Part shown: one piece after another, positions 22,584 through 32,483 of the stretch
Layout: the number at the start of each line of letters is the position of its first letter
How positions within the stretch are numbered: position 1 is the first letter of the stretch
Assembly: GCA_037127315.1 (NCBI GenBank)
Contig: JBBBDQ010000224.1
Coordinates: 7,575,001 to 7,639,000, forward strand
Source of the DNA: Ascarosepion bandense
Taxonomy: Eukaryota; Mollusca; Cephalopoda; Sepiida; Sepiidae
Direction: 5' to 3'
Length of the DNA: 64,000 nt
The notes under the pieces: model-generated
Database searches by the model: none
What the model saw: the letters and a program-made list of their open reading frames with translations, nothing else
Told to the model about the DNA's origin: nothing
Translations under genes and position numbers: made by a program

Positions 22584-23173
22584 CTTTAAACAAGGGGTTG
22601 GCAAACTACGGCATGTATGCCACACGTGGCACGCCAAGCAATTACTAATGGCATGATTTATTGAACTAATAAAGTCTTTGGAAGACGAAAATTTAGAAAA
22701 GTCCGCTTCTATTCTCAACTGTAGGACATCCCTCTCGAGATCTTTTATCTGTTTGAAAAAAATTACATTTGCGCTTCTTTCGGCTTTTGGTTTAACTTAT
22801 TCCTGTGAACAAGTTTTCTCTCACATTAAAGTAATGTTAAGTTCACAAAAAAGTTACCTAACCCCTGAACATTTAGAAAATGACATAAAACTCAAAGTAA
22901 AAAAATATGTTGCCGATATTAAGCAATTGGCTAAGACCATGCAAGGGCAAAACTTCCGTCAATAATAAAAACTAAAAAAAACTTTTATAAACAGTTTATT
23001 TCTATTATTCTGATTTATATTTTATTGTATATATTACTATATATAACATATTATAGAACGAGTGAATTGACCTTCACTTCTATAAAAATACGTATGCCAC
23101 TGGCACATTCAATGATTTTAAATCCCAAAGTCTGCACATAGTTAGCAAAAGTTAGCCGACCTCTACTTTGAAC
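22584..23173 (+). mobile_element. hAT deletion derivative with target-site duplication
   Basis: CTTTAAAC (22,584-22,591) and CTTTGAAC (23,166-23,173) form an 8-bp target duplication with one mismatch, the size typical of hAT elements. Inside, the ends AAGGGGTTGGCAAACT and its imperfect inverted partner (ending ccgacctcta) are the terminal inverted repeats. The 574-bp interior keeps only the transposase C-terminus. hAT transposases are about 600 or more residues, so most of the gene is deleted. Mobility would need a full-length partner. Confidence 0.85.
22678..22965 (+). pseudogene. hAT transposase C-terminal dimerisation domain
   Basis: The 95-codon frame reads LLSAFGLTYSCEQVFSHIKV, then LTPEHLENDIKLKV and KYVADIKQL. 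This is the hAT C-terminal dimerisation region as found in transposase-derived proteins of the ZBED/GTF2IRD2-like group (CEQ-FS-MK and LT-EHL--C--L). The RNase H-like catalytic domain and the BED zinc finger are absent. The frame is intact within the deletion derivative, but its Met is fortuitous. Confidence 0.8.
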
Positions 23174-23274
23174 TATTGGATAAGTGCTATAAAATCTAGG
23201 GATTTGGAAAATAAGTTATGGGACGTGGAGGCAAAGTATGTTCGTGTGTTTTAACGTTCCCCTATATGTTTGCC

Positions 23275-23450
23275 TATTTTCCGGTTCTCACGCTTTCCCA
23301 GTTTTTTTTTATCAGAAGTAGGTTTCTCACTTGTTTCCTACCTAAGATTGGGTTTAGTGGTCCCTGTAACTTCTTCTCATTCTTTTTCACAGTAACCCCC
23401 TGTGTCTGAGTGGCATTGTTGTCTTTCTTAGGCTGAGTTGATTTTAAAAA
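23275..23450 (+). repeat. LINE 3' tail copy 4 (degenerate)
   Basis: A pyrimidine-rich stretch leads to agtaaccccctgtgtctgag, tggcattgttg and a ttaggctgagt block, then an A-rich end. This is the LINE-tail order with substitutions. Confidence 0.5.
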
Positions 23451-23954
23451 AATTAACTGGATCAATACTCAACCAAAATTGCTAGAGTTGGACAGTTTCG
23501 GCTTCCGCGTTGATGATGAAATTAGTTTAGCCGTGTCTTGAAGAGAAACGTGTTTGTAAAGCTTTTCAAAATTATCTTCATTGTCGAGGCACGGGCATTG
23601 TAATCAATTTTGTTTAAAATAACAAAAATGTCACCATCACTCGGAATTTTTTGTTATTCAATTTTTTGTTATCCAATTTTTTGTTGTTCAATGGAGGCTT
23701 GTCTTAAAGACATGGTTAAGAGATAGATTCCTGTAGTTATGTCTACTTTTATGCATTCGGATTTTGAATATAATTCTTATTGGTGAGTTGCGAGGTGTTT
23801 GTTGTCTTGTAGTTGCAGTGGATTTTTTGTATATGATTTTAATCTCCGTCTTTATATGTTGCTGCCTCAAATCTAAATATAAAATTCTGTGACTTCCCTT
23901 AGTCCGTCAGTTCACCCGTGACAACCTCTAAAATATCCGTACATTGACCAATCG
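23451..23954. other. AT-rich DNA, no recognised feature
   Basis: A near-exact triple repeat of attttttgtta/ttgttcaat lies near 23,645-23,690. No coding motif was trusted. Confidence 0.45.
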
Positions 23955-24215
23955 AAATTTTGTAAGAAAATCTGAGAAATCCTAAGAATGTAGTCTTCGC
24001 TGTTAAAAAGGAATAAAGGAAGTTTTCTGAAAAAGATATTGTTTGACATGAAGTTCTATTAAAAAGTAATTTTTCAAACAAATCAGCTTTACGAATTTCA
24101 TCGATTGGCTCGTGAAATTGAACAAAATGTACTTTGTAAATTTCATCAAAAATGTTAGCAATAACTTCAACGATACTAAATGCTATAAGAAATTCAACAC
24201 GTGTTGAAGTAAATA
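23955..24215 (+). repeat. dispersed repeat H, copy 1
   Basis: Shares a colinear series of blocks (atgaagttcta, aaacaaatc, tttcatcg, gtttgtaaat-type, atactaaat, aattcaacac) with 53.02-53.32 kb in the same orientation. Non-coding. Class unknown. Confidence 0.5.
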
Positions 24216-25095
24216 TAGCAGTTCAGTCTCCGGCTACAGTAATTAAACTTTCTTTACCTGTCTCTTTTTTTTTTCGATTGAGAAGACTTCATAAGTGGAA
24301 CTAATGTAATCAAATATGCTTATCAGATGTAGTAGATGAGGCTATATTCACGGTTTTTATACTGTCACTCGATATTGGTTACGCATGATTATTATAACCT
24401 GCCAGCTATTTGATCGTACATACGGACTTATCAAGTTATGAAGAAAACTTTCATTCACAAACTTCTGAGTGAAAGCTAAAATAAAAATATATACTTTTGG
24501 CGCATCTGAAGAATTGAACAAAGAATCGAGTGTGTGACTAGTTGTTAAATTAGAAGACTCTGAAGTTGTCAATGCCAATAAAGTTGATTGCATTGTACTT
24601 GATTACGTTGTAGTTGTCGATTGCGTGAGTCTCATTCATTCAACTCTGAATACATTGTAAGGTACGAGGTCACAGACCACTGGTGTGTGAGGGGGTGTTG
24701 AAAAGTTCTGTCTGGCTCACTTCCCGAAATGACCCAGCTTTTGGACTTTTAAAATTAATTCTAAGCCAGACTGAAAGCATTTTATCAACTCTTATAAAGT
24801 CGAATCGTTTACCAATGTCTCCATCATATATTTTAGAATATTTTGTAGTTCATTTGTAGATGAAAAATTTCAATATATTTAATTATTATTATTGTATCCA
24901 GAGAGTACTTGGACGAAAGGTCTTGTCTATAATAATATCTATTACAACCAAATTAATAACAATAGTTAGAAATAATTAAAGTAAATTGATTATTACAAAT
25001 CTAAAAGTTTATGATTATCAAATATGGGAATCATCTGACGTTTAATAAAAATGATAATAAAAGAATATTACATGTCAACAAAAAGCAAAGAACAG
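24216..25095. other. AT-rich DNA, no recognised feature
   Basis: The minus-strand frame 24,357-24,593 has no motif. Confidence 0.5.
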
Positions 25096-25135
25096 TTGAT
25101 GATGGCCAATAGATACATAGCCGAAATGTTGTGTT
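25096..25135 (+). ncRNA. weak hammerhead-like motif
   Basis: UUGAUGA (25,096-25,102), one extra U, a 3-bp GGC/GCC helix II with a long loop, then GAAA (25,123-25,126). Helices I and III are unclear. It lies about 0.5 kb upstream of a PLE in the same orientation, a position expected for a pLTR ribozyme. Confidence 0.3.
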
Positions 25136-25560
25136 TAATGACATTAATAGCAAACAGATGAGAACCACTATTTTAAATAATTAGAGTATAATGTCCTCAT
25201 CGTAGACTAGTCAAGCAAATAAGATATTGCCAAAATTTTTCGCCTTGTGAGGTAATTATTTACGAGGTTAATCTGGTTGACCATATGTATTCAGTTCGAT
25301 CCTCGTTAGGGGACCATACAAAATTTAAAATTGAATAACCTAACATGTGTTGACATTTAAAGATATCTACCAACCTAACCATCAAAATTTAATGCATATG
25401 GGCTTTCTGTCAGTTACAATATTTAATAAAGAAAATACTTTGAAATAATTTTTTATCAACAGACATTATAATGTATCAACTTTTGCTTACATTCTCAAAC
25501 ATGCACTCGCCTATTAGAATAGCACAGCATCGCTTGAACTAAAGAATTTCTCCATAAATC
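25136..25560. other. AT-rich DNA between pLTR-like motif and PLE
   Basis: No coding motif. It may be the 5' part of the PLE. Confidence 0.4.
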
Positions 25561-26800
25561 TCTCGCTGTATGCAATATTCTCGCTGTATGTCTTTCAGCT
25601 ATATGCTGAAAAACGTTTTACTAACGTCCCAATTGAAGAAACATTGAATATAATTAGCGCCTGTGTTTACAAACACCAATATATCCCTCCTCCAAAAATC
25701 TAACCAGTACTTCGTCGGAGACAACTTACCACGTGCACCACCCAAACTCTATTTTCGGATCTTAATGGTAATATCTACATACAAACTAATGACGTCAGTA
25801 TAGGAAACCTATTAGGTCCTATTTCTCCAATTTTTACATGTCGCATATCGAAAACAAACTGCTTAGAACAACCGATAAACCCGAGGTTTACACAAGGTAC
25901 GTCGACGGTATTTTTGTTTTAATAAAAAATATGGACAAAATCGTGAATCTAAAATTAACTTTTCAAAATAACTCCTCGCTGAAATTTACATATGAACTCA
26001 TGGAAAATAACAAAATCTCGTTTCTTGATGTCAAGAACCAGCGAATTCATCACTTATCTGTATAAAAGAATCCACAAGTAAGAACTGTTGTCTTCTTAAT
26101 TATTACAGCCAATGCCTAGGAAGATAAAAATGCCAGTAATAACAAACTTCATTAATAGGGCACATGAAAATTCTTCCTCCCAAAGAATATTTTTGAGCGA
26201 ACTAAAGCATAAAAAACAATAATTTTCCCAACTACAACATTGATAATCAAATAACATTATTCTTACAAAAAATGCATGACACTAGCATTAAAAATGGCAC
26301 ACAAGAAAACATCAGTATATTTTATTGCAGCCAAATACATATTAATTATCAACAGGACGAATTTTCAATATGAAATCTTATTAAACCCCATATTTCTGTC
26401 GTAATTCTTCAAAAGCATGTAAAACTTATATTATAGAAAATATAAGATAGCAAACCTTGTTGTTTCTAATAATAATAACCTTATCAAATCTAAACTAGCG
26501 GTGACTAATATAGTGTATGAATTTCAATGCTCTGTACAAGAATGTGTTTCGTGTCATAAATTAATTACCTTTATTGGCCATACTATGACTTCACTGAGTT
26601 GACGCCTTACATACCTCTTATCTAGTAATAATAGTGCAATAAAAAACAAAAATATTTATTAACCCGTAACTTACAAGAAACCTTAAGAAAAAATTTGGTT
26701 GAAAATACAAAAATACTATTTAAATTACAATATCATAGGCACCACGCTATAAGCCAGTCAGTTAAGTGCCATACATGATACACGCTTGGGCGATCATATT
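25561..26800 (+). mobile_element. Penelope-like element with RT and GIY-YIG regions (YVDD clade)
   Basis: Read in order on the plus strand: EKRFTNVPIEETLNIISACV (about 25,608, RT block before the palm), GNIYIQTNDVSIGN (about 25,780, a decayed MGSPLGP block), RISKTN/IENKLL, then YTRYVDGIFVLIKN (25,895), where the catalytic YVDD is YVDG. Next come LKFTYELMENNKISFLDV (about 25,980-26,030), a decayed thumb with ANLVVSNNNN and SKLAVTN, and the endonuclease start VYEFQC...FIGHT...RLTY (26,515-26,610). PLE proteins join this RT to a GIY-YIG endonuclease that nicks target DNA. The loss of an Asp and several stops make it inactive. It is one of the longest PLE relics here. Confidence 0.85.
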
Positions 26801-26819
26801 TCTTTCAAGACATTACTGA

Positions 26820-27042
26820 CTGGGTAGAAGATTATCAAGCAGTAGGTTGCTACTGCTTTCTGCGGTAGACTGGTAGTAGAACCCAATCTGTCCTATTATT
26901 TAACCCATAACTCTAGGAACGAGACGGATTAATACCTTTCACAAGGATATTTGCATGTAAGCGAATGCAAGGAATTCAACTGGAATTTGAACTCGGCTCC
27001 TCGATGTGTCTTTCCGAGCCGATACTACTGCACCACAACGCA
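26820..27042 (-). mobile_element. tRNA-derived SINE, minus strand
   Basis: On the minus strand an A-box-like TGGTGCAGTAG (27,035-27,020) and a B-box-like GAGTTCAAATTCC (26,994-26,982) are spaced as in tRNA-derived RNA polymerase III promoters. The head is followed by an unrelated body of about 150 bases. It is not a tRNA gene, because the arms do not fold into a clean cloverleaf. A second, different tRNA-like SINE is at 38.4 kb. Confidence 0.55.
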
Positions 27043-27235
27043 CTATATATCAAACAATTACCATCAGCCTTATACAATTTAACAGTGGAAACAGAATTTT
27101 GAAAGTTTTTTTAAAGTAGATAGACGCTCACATGATGACCGCCGCGCGCATCACGTGACAGCTTTAAAGAACTCTCTTAAAAAAAAAAGTTACATTACAA
27201 TGAAAGATGAGGTCATAACAAAACCGGCAAAATTA
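27043..27235. other. AT-rich DNA, no recognised feature
   Basis: No motif seen. Confidence 0.4.
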
Positions 27236-27280
27236 ACATCCTTGAAAATGGCCTGTGAAGAGGCTGAAAGCGCTTAGAAA
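27236..27280 (+). ncRNA. hammerhead-like motif with palindromic AGCGCU
   Basis: UUGAAAA (27,242-27,248), one extra U, helix II GGCC/GGCU (one G-U), GAAA (27,266-27,269), then the palindrome AGCGCT (27,269-27,274) and U as the cleavage base. C3 and G8 of the consensus are U and A, so a U3-A8 pair is possible. Helix I is poor in this copy. It is about 0.45 kb downstream of the PLE at 25.6-26.8 kb, in the same orientation. Confidence 0.4.
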
Positions 27281-27400
27281 GTAAAAAACTATGGAACAAT
27301 TTTACATTCTTTATCTCCAGCAAAAGGAAACATGTAATATTAGAAAATTTAAACCAACAATTAATAAAATTGTCCTCGTCGGTCGTTTTTAACGAAACAT

Positions 27401-27401
<1 letters not shown>
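27281..27401. other. short AT-rich stretch, probably pLTR
   Basis: Nothing recognised apart from its place after the ribozyme-like motif. Confidence 0.3.

Positions 27402-27447
<46 letters not shown>
27402..27447 (+). repeat. (TA)n microsatellite
   Basis: About 23 TA units. Confidence 0.95.
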
Positions 27448-27450
<3 letters not shown>

Positions 27451-27860
27451 TAAAAAGAACCTTCGGATATTGGAGGCCATCTACATTAAATCCAAATAAT
27501 CCACACTTAATAAAATCACGTTTAAATCTCGTCATAGCACATTACATTGCATTTAAATATATCATTTCGAGCTCTCACGCTGTGTGACGTCATAGAAGCG
27601 CATTGCAAATTTGCAAACTGCGTTTGCTAGTTTTGGTAATTGTTGCCGTTGCTTAGCGGAGTTTTATGTCAACACAATATAAAATCGTCACTGATGGTGA
27701 ATGTTTTTGTGTTAAAGTCCTTGTAACCTCTCTGAAGATGGCTCATGTGAGCCGAAAACTTAGAACCAACTTAATAAAAAATTATCCAAATGTTGGAGAA
27801 TTTTTGTCTTTTTTTAAAATAAAATTAAAGCCAAAATACGATATTTATAATGGCTCATGA
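27448..27860 (+). repeat. putative pLTR-like repeat with hammerhead-like core
   Basis: It contains the motif at 27,729-27,770. The flanks include a cgctgtgtgacgtcatag block and an aaatgttggaga end. No PLE coding sequence follows within the next kilobase. Confidence 0.35.
27729..27770 (+). ncRNA. hammerhead-like motif, well-formed helix II
   Basis: CUGAAGA (27,732-27,738), one extra U, a perfect 5-bp helix II GGCUC/GAGCC with an AUGU loop (27,740-27,753), GAAA (27,754-27,757), then AACUU as a possible shortened palindrome and A27,762 as the cleavage base. Helix I is weak. Core boxes are intact. Confidence 0.45.
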
Positions 27861-28828
27861 TTAAACATAATATACATTCATTGTTTCTTATATTTAACAG
27901 TATGTTTAGAAAAAAATATGTATGTATGTATGTATCTATCTATCTCTTAAAGACAATACCTCTGAAGCTTTTATTTTAGATTTAATTTCGAATTAATAGA
28001 TTAAATTTGATATTTCCAGGAAACAAACTATTTTGCTGCATTTCAAAGTAGATTTAAATTAATTGAAATAATTTTTATTAGTAGTAAAATAGCTAATTTG
28101 CCTGTATTGACAAATCTATCAACACTGCATAATTATGTTTATTAAAATGTTTCTGAAAAAACAAAATATACTTTTCGAAAACTATATTTGAGGAAGATTA
28201 ACTGATTTCAAACGTAATCAATAAAAAATAAAACATATATTAGTTTTAATTCAAGATACCGCAAAAAACCAGTTTTTAACACATGTGGGTGTTTTTATGT
28301 GGAATTGACATATCTACCGATAACCTAATGTTTTCGAGATTTATGTAAATAGAAACAATTTTAATAAAATTACATGACGAATACAACGTAAACACTTTTT
28401 TTTTAACTAGCCAATCATCTGAACATTTTGAATATGTTAAGTATTATAATATTTTATGTATGGGCGCTGGCATTTATAAAAATTGGCACGTTTATGCACA
28501 TACACGAAATTCAAAATTCTTTCATTAAAATACTGGGAATCCCTGAATTGTAATAAGATTTTCTGGTTATTTATGATTAGTAAATATTATTTTTACTTAG
28601 TATCAATATCACTTGACCACTACAAATGTATACATAGTTTTAGAATATTTAAAAGTTCATGCATTTTTCGAATTATTACTATAATTTTTCTAATTATTAT
28701 TAATTTTTATAATTAAAATTTTTGAAAATATCAACAATCATTGTTTTAAAATCTCTGAAGAAGCCTCTTGAAATGTTCTTTACTTATTCTATTCATCTTG
28801 TCGAATTTCGATCTAAATGTTCAACACA
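27861..28828. other. AT-rich DNA
   Basis: A short (TATG)n run lies at 27,918-27,935. A CUGAAGA...GAAA pair at 28,752-28,775 has only a 3-bp helix between the boxes and is not called. Confidence 0.5.
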
Positions 28829-28840
28829 CACACACACACG

Positions 28841-28880
<40 letters not shown>
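28829..28880 (+). repeat. (CA)n(TA)n microsatellite abutting mariner copy 3
   Basis: The TA tract ends exactly at the mariner end. Confidence 0.95.
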
Positions 28881-29623
28881 GGGTGCAATGGATAAATTGT
28901 CACCATTTTATACGTTTAATTTCGAGTATATACTTTGTTTGTTTTTGATTTTGTTGACTGTACAATACAGTAAAATCAGATGAGCACTCTTTGTGAGAAA
29001 AAGAGCACCATTACTCAATTCACTCCACCAGAAATTTGGAAACAGCACGCTGTACTGCTTGGCATTCTCGACTCGGAAAGAATTTGGATGAGTCTAATGA
29101 TTATTAATTGTTTGTTGGCGATGGCGTCACACTTAACACTGAAGCTTATATTAAGTGCTTTGAAAATATAGTGCTGCTCTGGGTCAAGCGAATGGCTGCT
29201 GGAAGACCTTATTTCTAACAACAGGACTCTACAACATGCCACAAAAGCAGGCGAAGTCATTCATGGATCTCAAACAATTTCTGCAACTATATCGCTCCTT
29301 ACTCACCAGACTGCAACCGCGTTGCTTATTATGCGTGGGGAAGCAGTTGAGCGAGGGACCAACAAAACATCTTATAGCATCAATGATCAACTGAAGGCAA
29401 AATTATATCAACATTTAAGAACTTATACAAGGAAACTTTCCAGAAGAGATGCAGAAGATTTCGAAGTTGTCTGAAAGTCGCAGTAGAAACCTTATTGAAT
29501 AAATTTATTGTTCAGTATTTCAAGATATTTGTGTGTAATTTTGGTAAATGTATCTGTTAAAATGAGATGTCAGTGTTATTTTCACATTTGTGTAATATAG
29601 ACGACAATTTATCCATCCCGCCC
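28881..29623 (+). mobile_element. mariner-like relic M, copy 3 (both ends present)
   Basis: The left end GGGTGCAATGGATAAATTGTC (28,881) and the right end GACAATTTATCCAT followed by cccgccc (29,603-29,623) are inverted repeats. The element is 743 bp. Inside are the decayed catalytic stretch (a cagactgcaacc block corresponding to PDLNP in the family), then an ERGTNKT block near 29,355 and a decayed C-terminal AVE block near 29,480. A full mariner is about 1.3 kb, so roughly half is deleted. This copy is the best definition of the family's ends. Confidence 0.8.
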
Positions 29624-30451
29624 TCCATATGTCATTACTTTTCAATCAAGAGGAGCGATTTATTAAATCATAGTTGATTCCAAATTTGAATTTCTCAAGA
29701 TCAGAATGAAAATATTAATTTTCAGGCATTGCTAATTTTATTAAATGTCTCTTCTCATTATATACATTGTAAATTTATACATTGTAAATTGTAAAGGTGT
29801 TCGAATTGCTTATTTTTGTCTCAAGATCTACAGAATTTGCTGCAATAAAAACTGATCAGTTATACACATCTATTTAATTACCACATCAGAATGAGTTGAA
29901 TAATCTAATGAACGTAAAAATTCGTAATGATTCAACCATGTTACCATATTTACGTTGTTTTTTGTTTTTGTAATATGGTAGGCCTTTTTAAGTACACCAT
30001 TCCATATGTATGAAAAGTAAGAAAGTGTCGCATATTTTCCTTGTGAATAAATATCAAGTTTTACATGTACACAAATGAATAGATTGAAGTGGGAATTACT
30101 GTCATACTGAAATATGCCCAAAATAACCACTTCTATACTTGTGTTCAAATGTAAATAATGTGAATAAATAATTAATGCATTTTTACATGATTTAAGATTA
30201 TCAATGTTGACACTCCTTTTCCTTACTTCAACTTTTTTTATTCATTTACTTTTAGAAAATAGCGGTGGTCTAAACACAAGTAGCAAAATCCAATTTATGC
30301 ACCTGTTTCGGCAATGTCAGGATAAAATGTCATTAATGACTCAACACAAAAAATGCTGATTTTTTTCTTCATGCTGAAGAAAGGGCATCATTATAGAAAA
30401 GTCATTAAGTACAAAACCAAACTGGTCAAAGCTTGCAAAACAAAAAACAAA
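29624..30451. other. AT-rich DNA, no recognised feature
   Basis: The 92-codon minus-strand frame at 29,870-30,148 has no recognisable motif. A CCGAAACAGG string on the minus strand near 30,310 lacks the other ribozyme parts. Confidence 0.45.
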
Positions 30452-30452
30452 G

Positions 30453-30510
<58 letters not shown>
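30452..30510 (+). repeat. (CT)n(AT)n microsatellite abutting PLE family A end
   Basis: A CT tract then an AT tract, directly next to the family A pLTR. Confidence 0.95.
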
Positions 30511-30513
<3 letters not shown>

Positions 30514-30735
30514 CAGTTTTTGCTCATAATTAAATTAGAGCAGTAAACTTTTCAATATTTTTCATTTGGAAATGAGTTATTTCCGCAACCTAGGTTTCAA
30601 ACTTCGTTATTTTCAGGCAATTTAAAATAACTGGTTTTACCGTTTTTCAAACGTTCGAAAAAGGATTTTTTTTTAAGAACATGCGATTGGAATTTTCAAA
30701 CAACCAAAAAATTTTCAAAATTAGTGATGAGTTAT
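30511..30735 (-). repeat. PLE family A pLTR, solo copy
   Basis: On the minus strand it contains the blocks shared with 47.9-48.2, 54.3-54.5 and 61.7-61.9 kb: an acggtaaaa block, AGTTATT, the ribozyme core, GAAACCTAGGT, AATAACT, and a tttattatgagcaaaaactg-type end at a (TA)n tract. No coding part is adjacent. Confidence 0.7.
30575..30632 (-). ncRNA. hammerhead-like ribozyme, family A copy
   Basis: Minus strand: the helix I outer arm AGTTATT pairs with AATAACT. The inner helix I UGC pairs with GCG (one wobble). The box is CUGAAAA (G8 to A). Helix II has decayed. GAAA is followed by the perfect palindrome ACCTAGGT and U as the cleavage base. The G8 change and the decayed helix II would impair it. 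Confidence 0.55.
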
Positions 30736-31003
30736 TTGAGGATCTCAGAACACTGTCATCCATGTTTTTAGGATCCTAGTAAGTATTTATGGATATGATT
30801 ACATTTAGACATAATAGCGGGATAGGGGTGTTTATTTAATCTTAATTTTGAATTTAGAGGATGGATTTTTTCTTTAATTTTTAATTTTTCTTATATCATA
30901 GTTTAGAAGCCTATTTATTTCATTTAATTTTTAATTTTATTTAGATATTTTTGTGGGTATTAGACCTTACTTTTAGAATTTATTAGATTATTATTATAAA
31001 TCA
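30736..31003. other. AT-rich DNA
   Basis: Low-complexity ttaattttt-type sequence. Nothing recognised. Confidence 0.5.
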
Positions 31004-31198
31004 TAAATATTTTTGATGATTTATACCCGCTTTCATTTTCAAAATATTTTTGATGATTTATACCCGCTTTCATTAAGGATTCTATTATAAATTATAAATA
31101 TTTCATTTAAGATTCTATGATAAATTATAAATATTTGATAAACACAAGGTAATTTATAATAGAATCCTTAATGAAAGCGGGTATAAATAATCAAAAAT
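31004..31198. repeat. tandem plus inverted repeat block
   Basis: A unit of about 33 bp containing gatgatttatacccgctttc occurs twice in tandem (about 31,006-31,076). The second copy with its flank (to 31,095) is repeated in inverted orientation at 31,151-31,198 with one mismatch. This makes a possible hairpin of about 48-bp arms and a loop of about 55 bases. The PLE fragment begins within the inverted arm. Confidence 0.75.
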
Positions 31199-31377
31199 CA
31201 GCTTTGTGTAAAAATTCAAAAGTTCAAAAAGCAAAAATAGAAACAGATAAATCATATGGTATAACCTCCCTTTCAACCAATCAGTTAACTTCAAGCTGGG
31301 ACAAATTTCTTACACTAATAGAGAAGCACTTCCCCAAAAATAACCCTCTGAGCAAAATCAAAATTAAGATTAAATAA
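31171..31377 (+). mobile_element. Penelope-like element fragment (YRDD clade, linker region)
   Basis: The 68-codon frame contains FLTLIEKHFPKNNPLSKI, which matches the segment between RT thumb and endonuclease in the YRDD-type PLEs (compare LI-KHF-K-N-L-KIFN). The catalytic domains are not present. Ser, Thr and Lys dominate the rest. It lies upstream of the family F ribozyme repeat in the same orientation and could be its coding remnant. Confidence 0.5.
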
Positions 31378-31679
31378 ACACCCCTATCCAGCTAAAATAA
31401 AAATTCTATAGAAAAGATTAAATTACTAAATTCTAAAGCAAGGCTTAATATTCTAAATTAGATTAGAAATATATCCGCTAAAACTTTACTTAAATACAAA
31501 AATATTCCGTACTGGAAAAATCAAAATTAAATGAAAAAAATGGCTCCCAAACTCGGAAAAAAAATCAATTTCCTATATTCAAAATTAAGATTAAATATAC
31601 AATTTCAGATTAATTATATTATATATTTTTAAAAAACCCTGCTGAAATACACAAAAAATACTCCGTACGGGATAGACAT
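31378..31679. other. AT-rich, A-rich DNA
   Basis: Probably decayed PLE continuation. No motif could be confirmed. Confidence 0.4.
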
Positions 31680-32115
31680 CACACCCCTTTCACGTCCATC
31701 TAAGGAACTCCAAGGAATATAGTCTAGTCACTAGATAAAAAAGAATAAATAAAATTCGTCTAGTAACAACAGACACTCATTAATCAAACACTAGCTAACC
31801 ACACCACTCTCCTAAAAATTCTTAAGGTCAACAAACAGGACGGGTTCCCTAATCACAAAAAAAACAGTTTCTTCAAAATTCTAACGGTCAACACAGAAGA
31901 CATATTCCCTTTATTATCAATAACCCCCAACCAACCTCACACTAGCAATGAACCGAATATAGATAATGAGGATTTCCATTTTTGTTTATTCCTCCTGAAG
32001 AGACGTTGGAGATCCAATGTCGAAACAACCATATGATTGTAGAGGACACATATAAAAACATTATGTACATGTTCTAAAATATAATTTATAATAAATATTC
32101 ACAGCTCTATATTAT
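31680..32115 (+). repeat. family F pLTR-like repeat carrying a complete hammerhead
   Basis: A region ending in an acatgttctaaaa block and a tttataataaat block, shared with the first 60 bases of the window. It holds the best hammerhead ribozyme of the window. It follows a YRDD-clade PLE fragment in the same orientation, so it is likely that element's terminal repeat. Confidence 0.6.
31990..32046 (+). ncRNA. hammerhead ribozyme, apparently complete
   Basis: All three helices and every core base can be read. Helix I is UCCUC (31,990-31,994) with GAGGA (32,042-32,046). The box CUGAAGA is at 31,995-32,001. Helix II is GACGUUGGA/UCCAAUGUC (9 bp, one G-U, loop GA) at 32,002-32,021. GAAA is at 32,022-32,025. 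Helix III is ACAA/UUGU (A15.1 with U16.1) with an 8-base loop, 32,025-32,040. A32,041 is the cleavage base. No extra or missing nucleotide is needed. Hammerheads self-cleave RNA at this base by transesterification. In PLEs they would process element RNA. Not experimentally shown here. Confidence 0.8.
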
Positions 32116-32423
32116 ATAATATATCGAGCACTGTTTTAAATTAATGTTTTAGACGTTGAAAAAATTCTTTCTTCGTTCTGTACTCACTCACGAAGAAAGA
32201 ACGTAACAACCACTAAACCAAAACAACACACATGAAGTTCACAAACGCAAATTTATACAATAACACAAACACCTAACCATGACCTAAAAAAGAGAATCTT
32301 AAGCAGTCAAAAACTCCAACCCTGTGGGAAGAATGCCAACCCAATAAAAGAGGTTAACCAAAACGACAACAACAAACCAAACAAAAAAAGCACTTAAGCG
32401 GACAACTTTTCAAGACAAAACAA
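32116..32423. other. A-rich DNA, no recognised feature
   Basis: No motif. A ttaagcggacaac string near 32,394 resembles the arm of the hairpin that follows. Confidence 0.45.
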
Positions 32424-32483
32424 TTAAGCGGACACCCACTCACGCGTACATTTTAATGTACGCGTGAGTGGGTGTCCGCTTAA
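32424..32483. repeat. 29-bp perfect palindrome
   Basis: Arms at 32,424-32,452 and 32,455-32,483 are perfect reverse complements around TT. They contain ttaagcggacacccactcac. This may be two terminal inverted repeats fused after loss of the element between them. Confidence 0.9.

Noticed and set aside
28752..28775. CUGAAGA and GAAA boxes close together
   Set aside because: Only a 3-bp helix could form between them and no helix I or III is apparent.
30300..30325. CCGAAACAGG on the minus strand resembling the 3' half of a hammerhead
   Set aside because: The CUGANGA box and helix II are not in place (CUGACAUUGCCGAAAC has no room for helix II).
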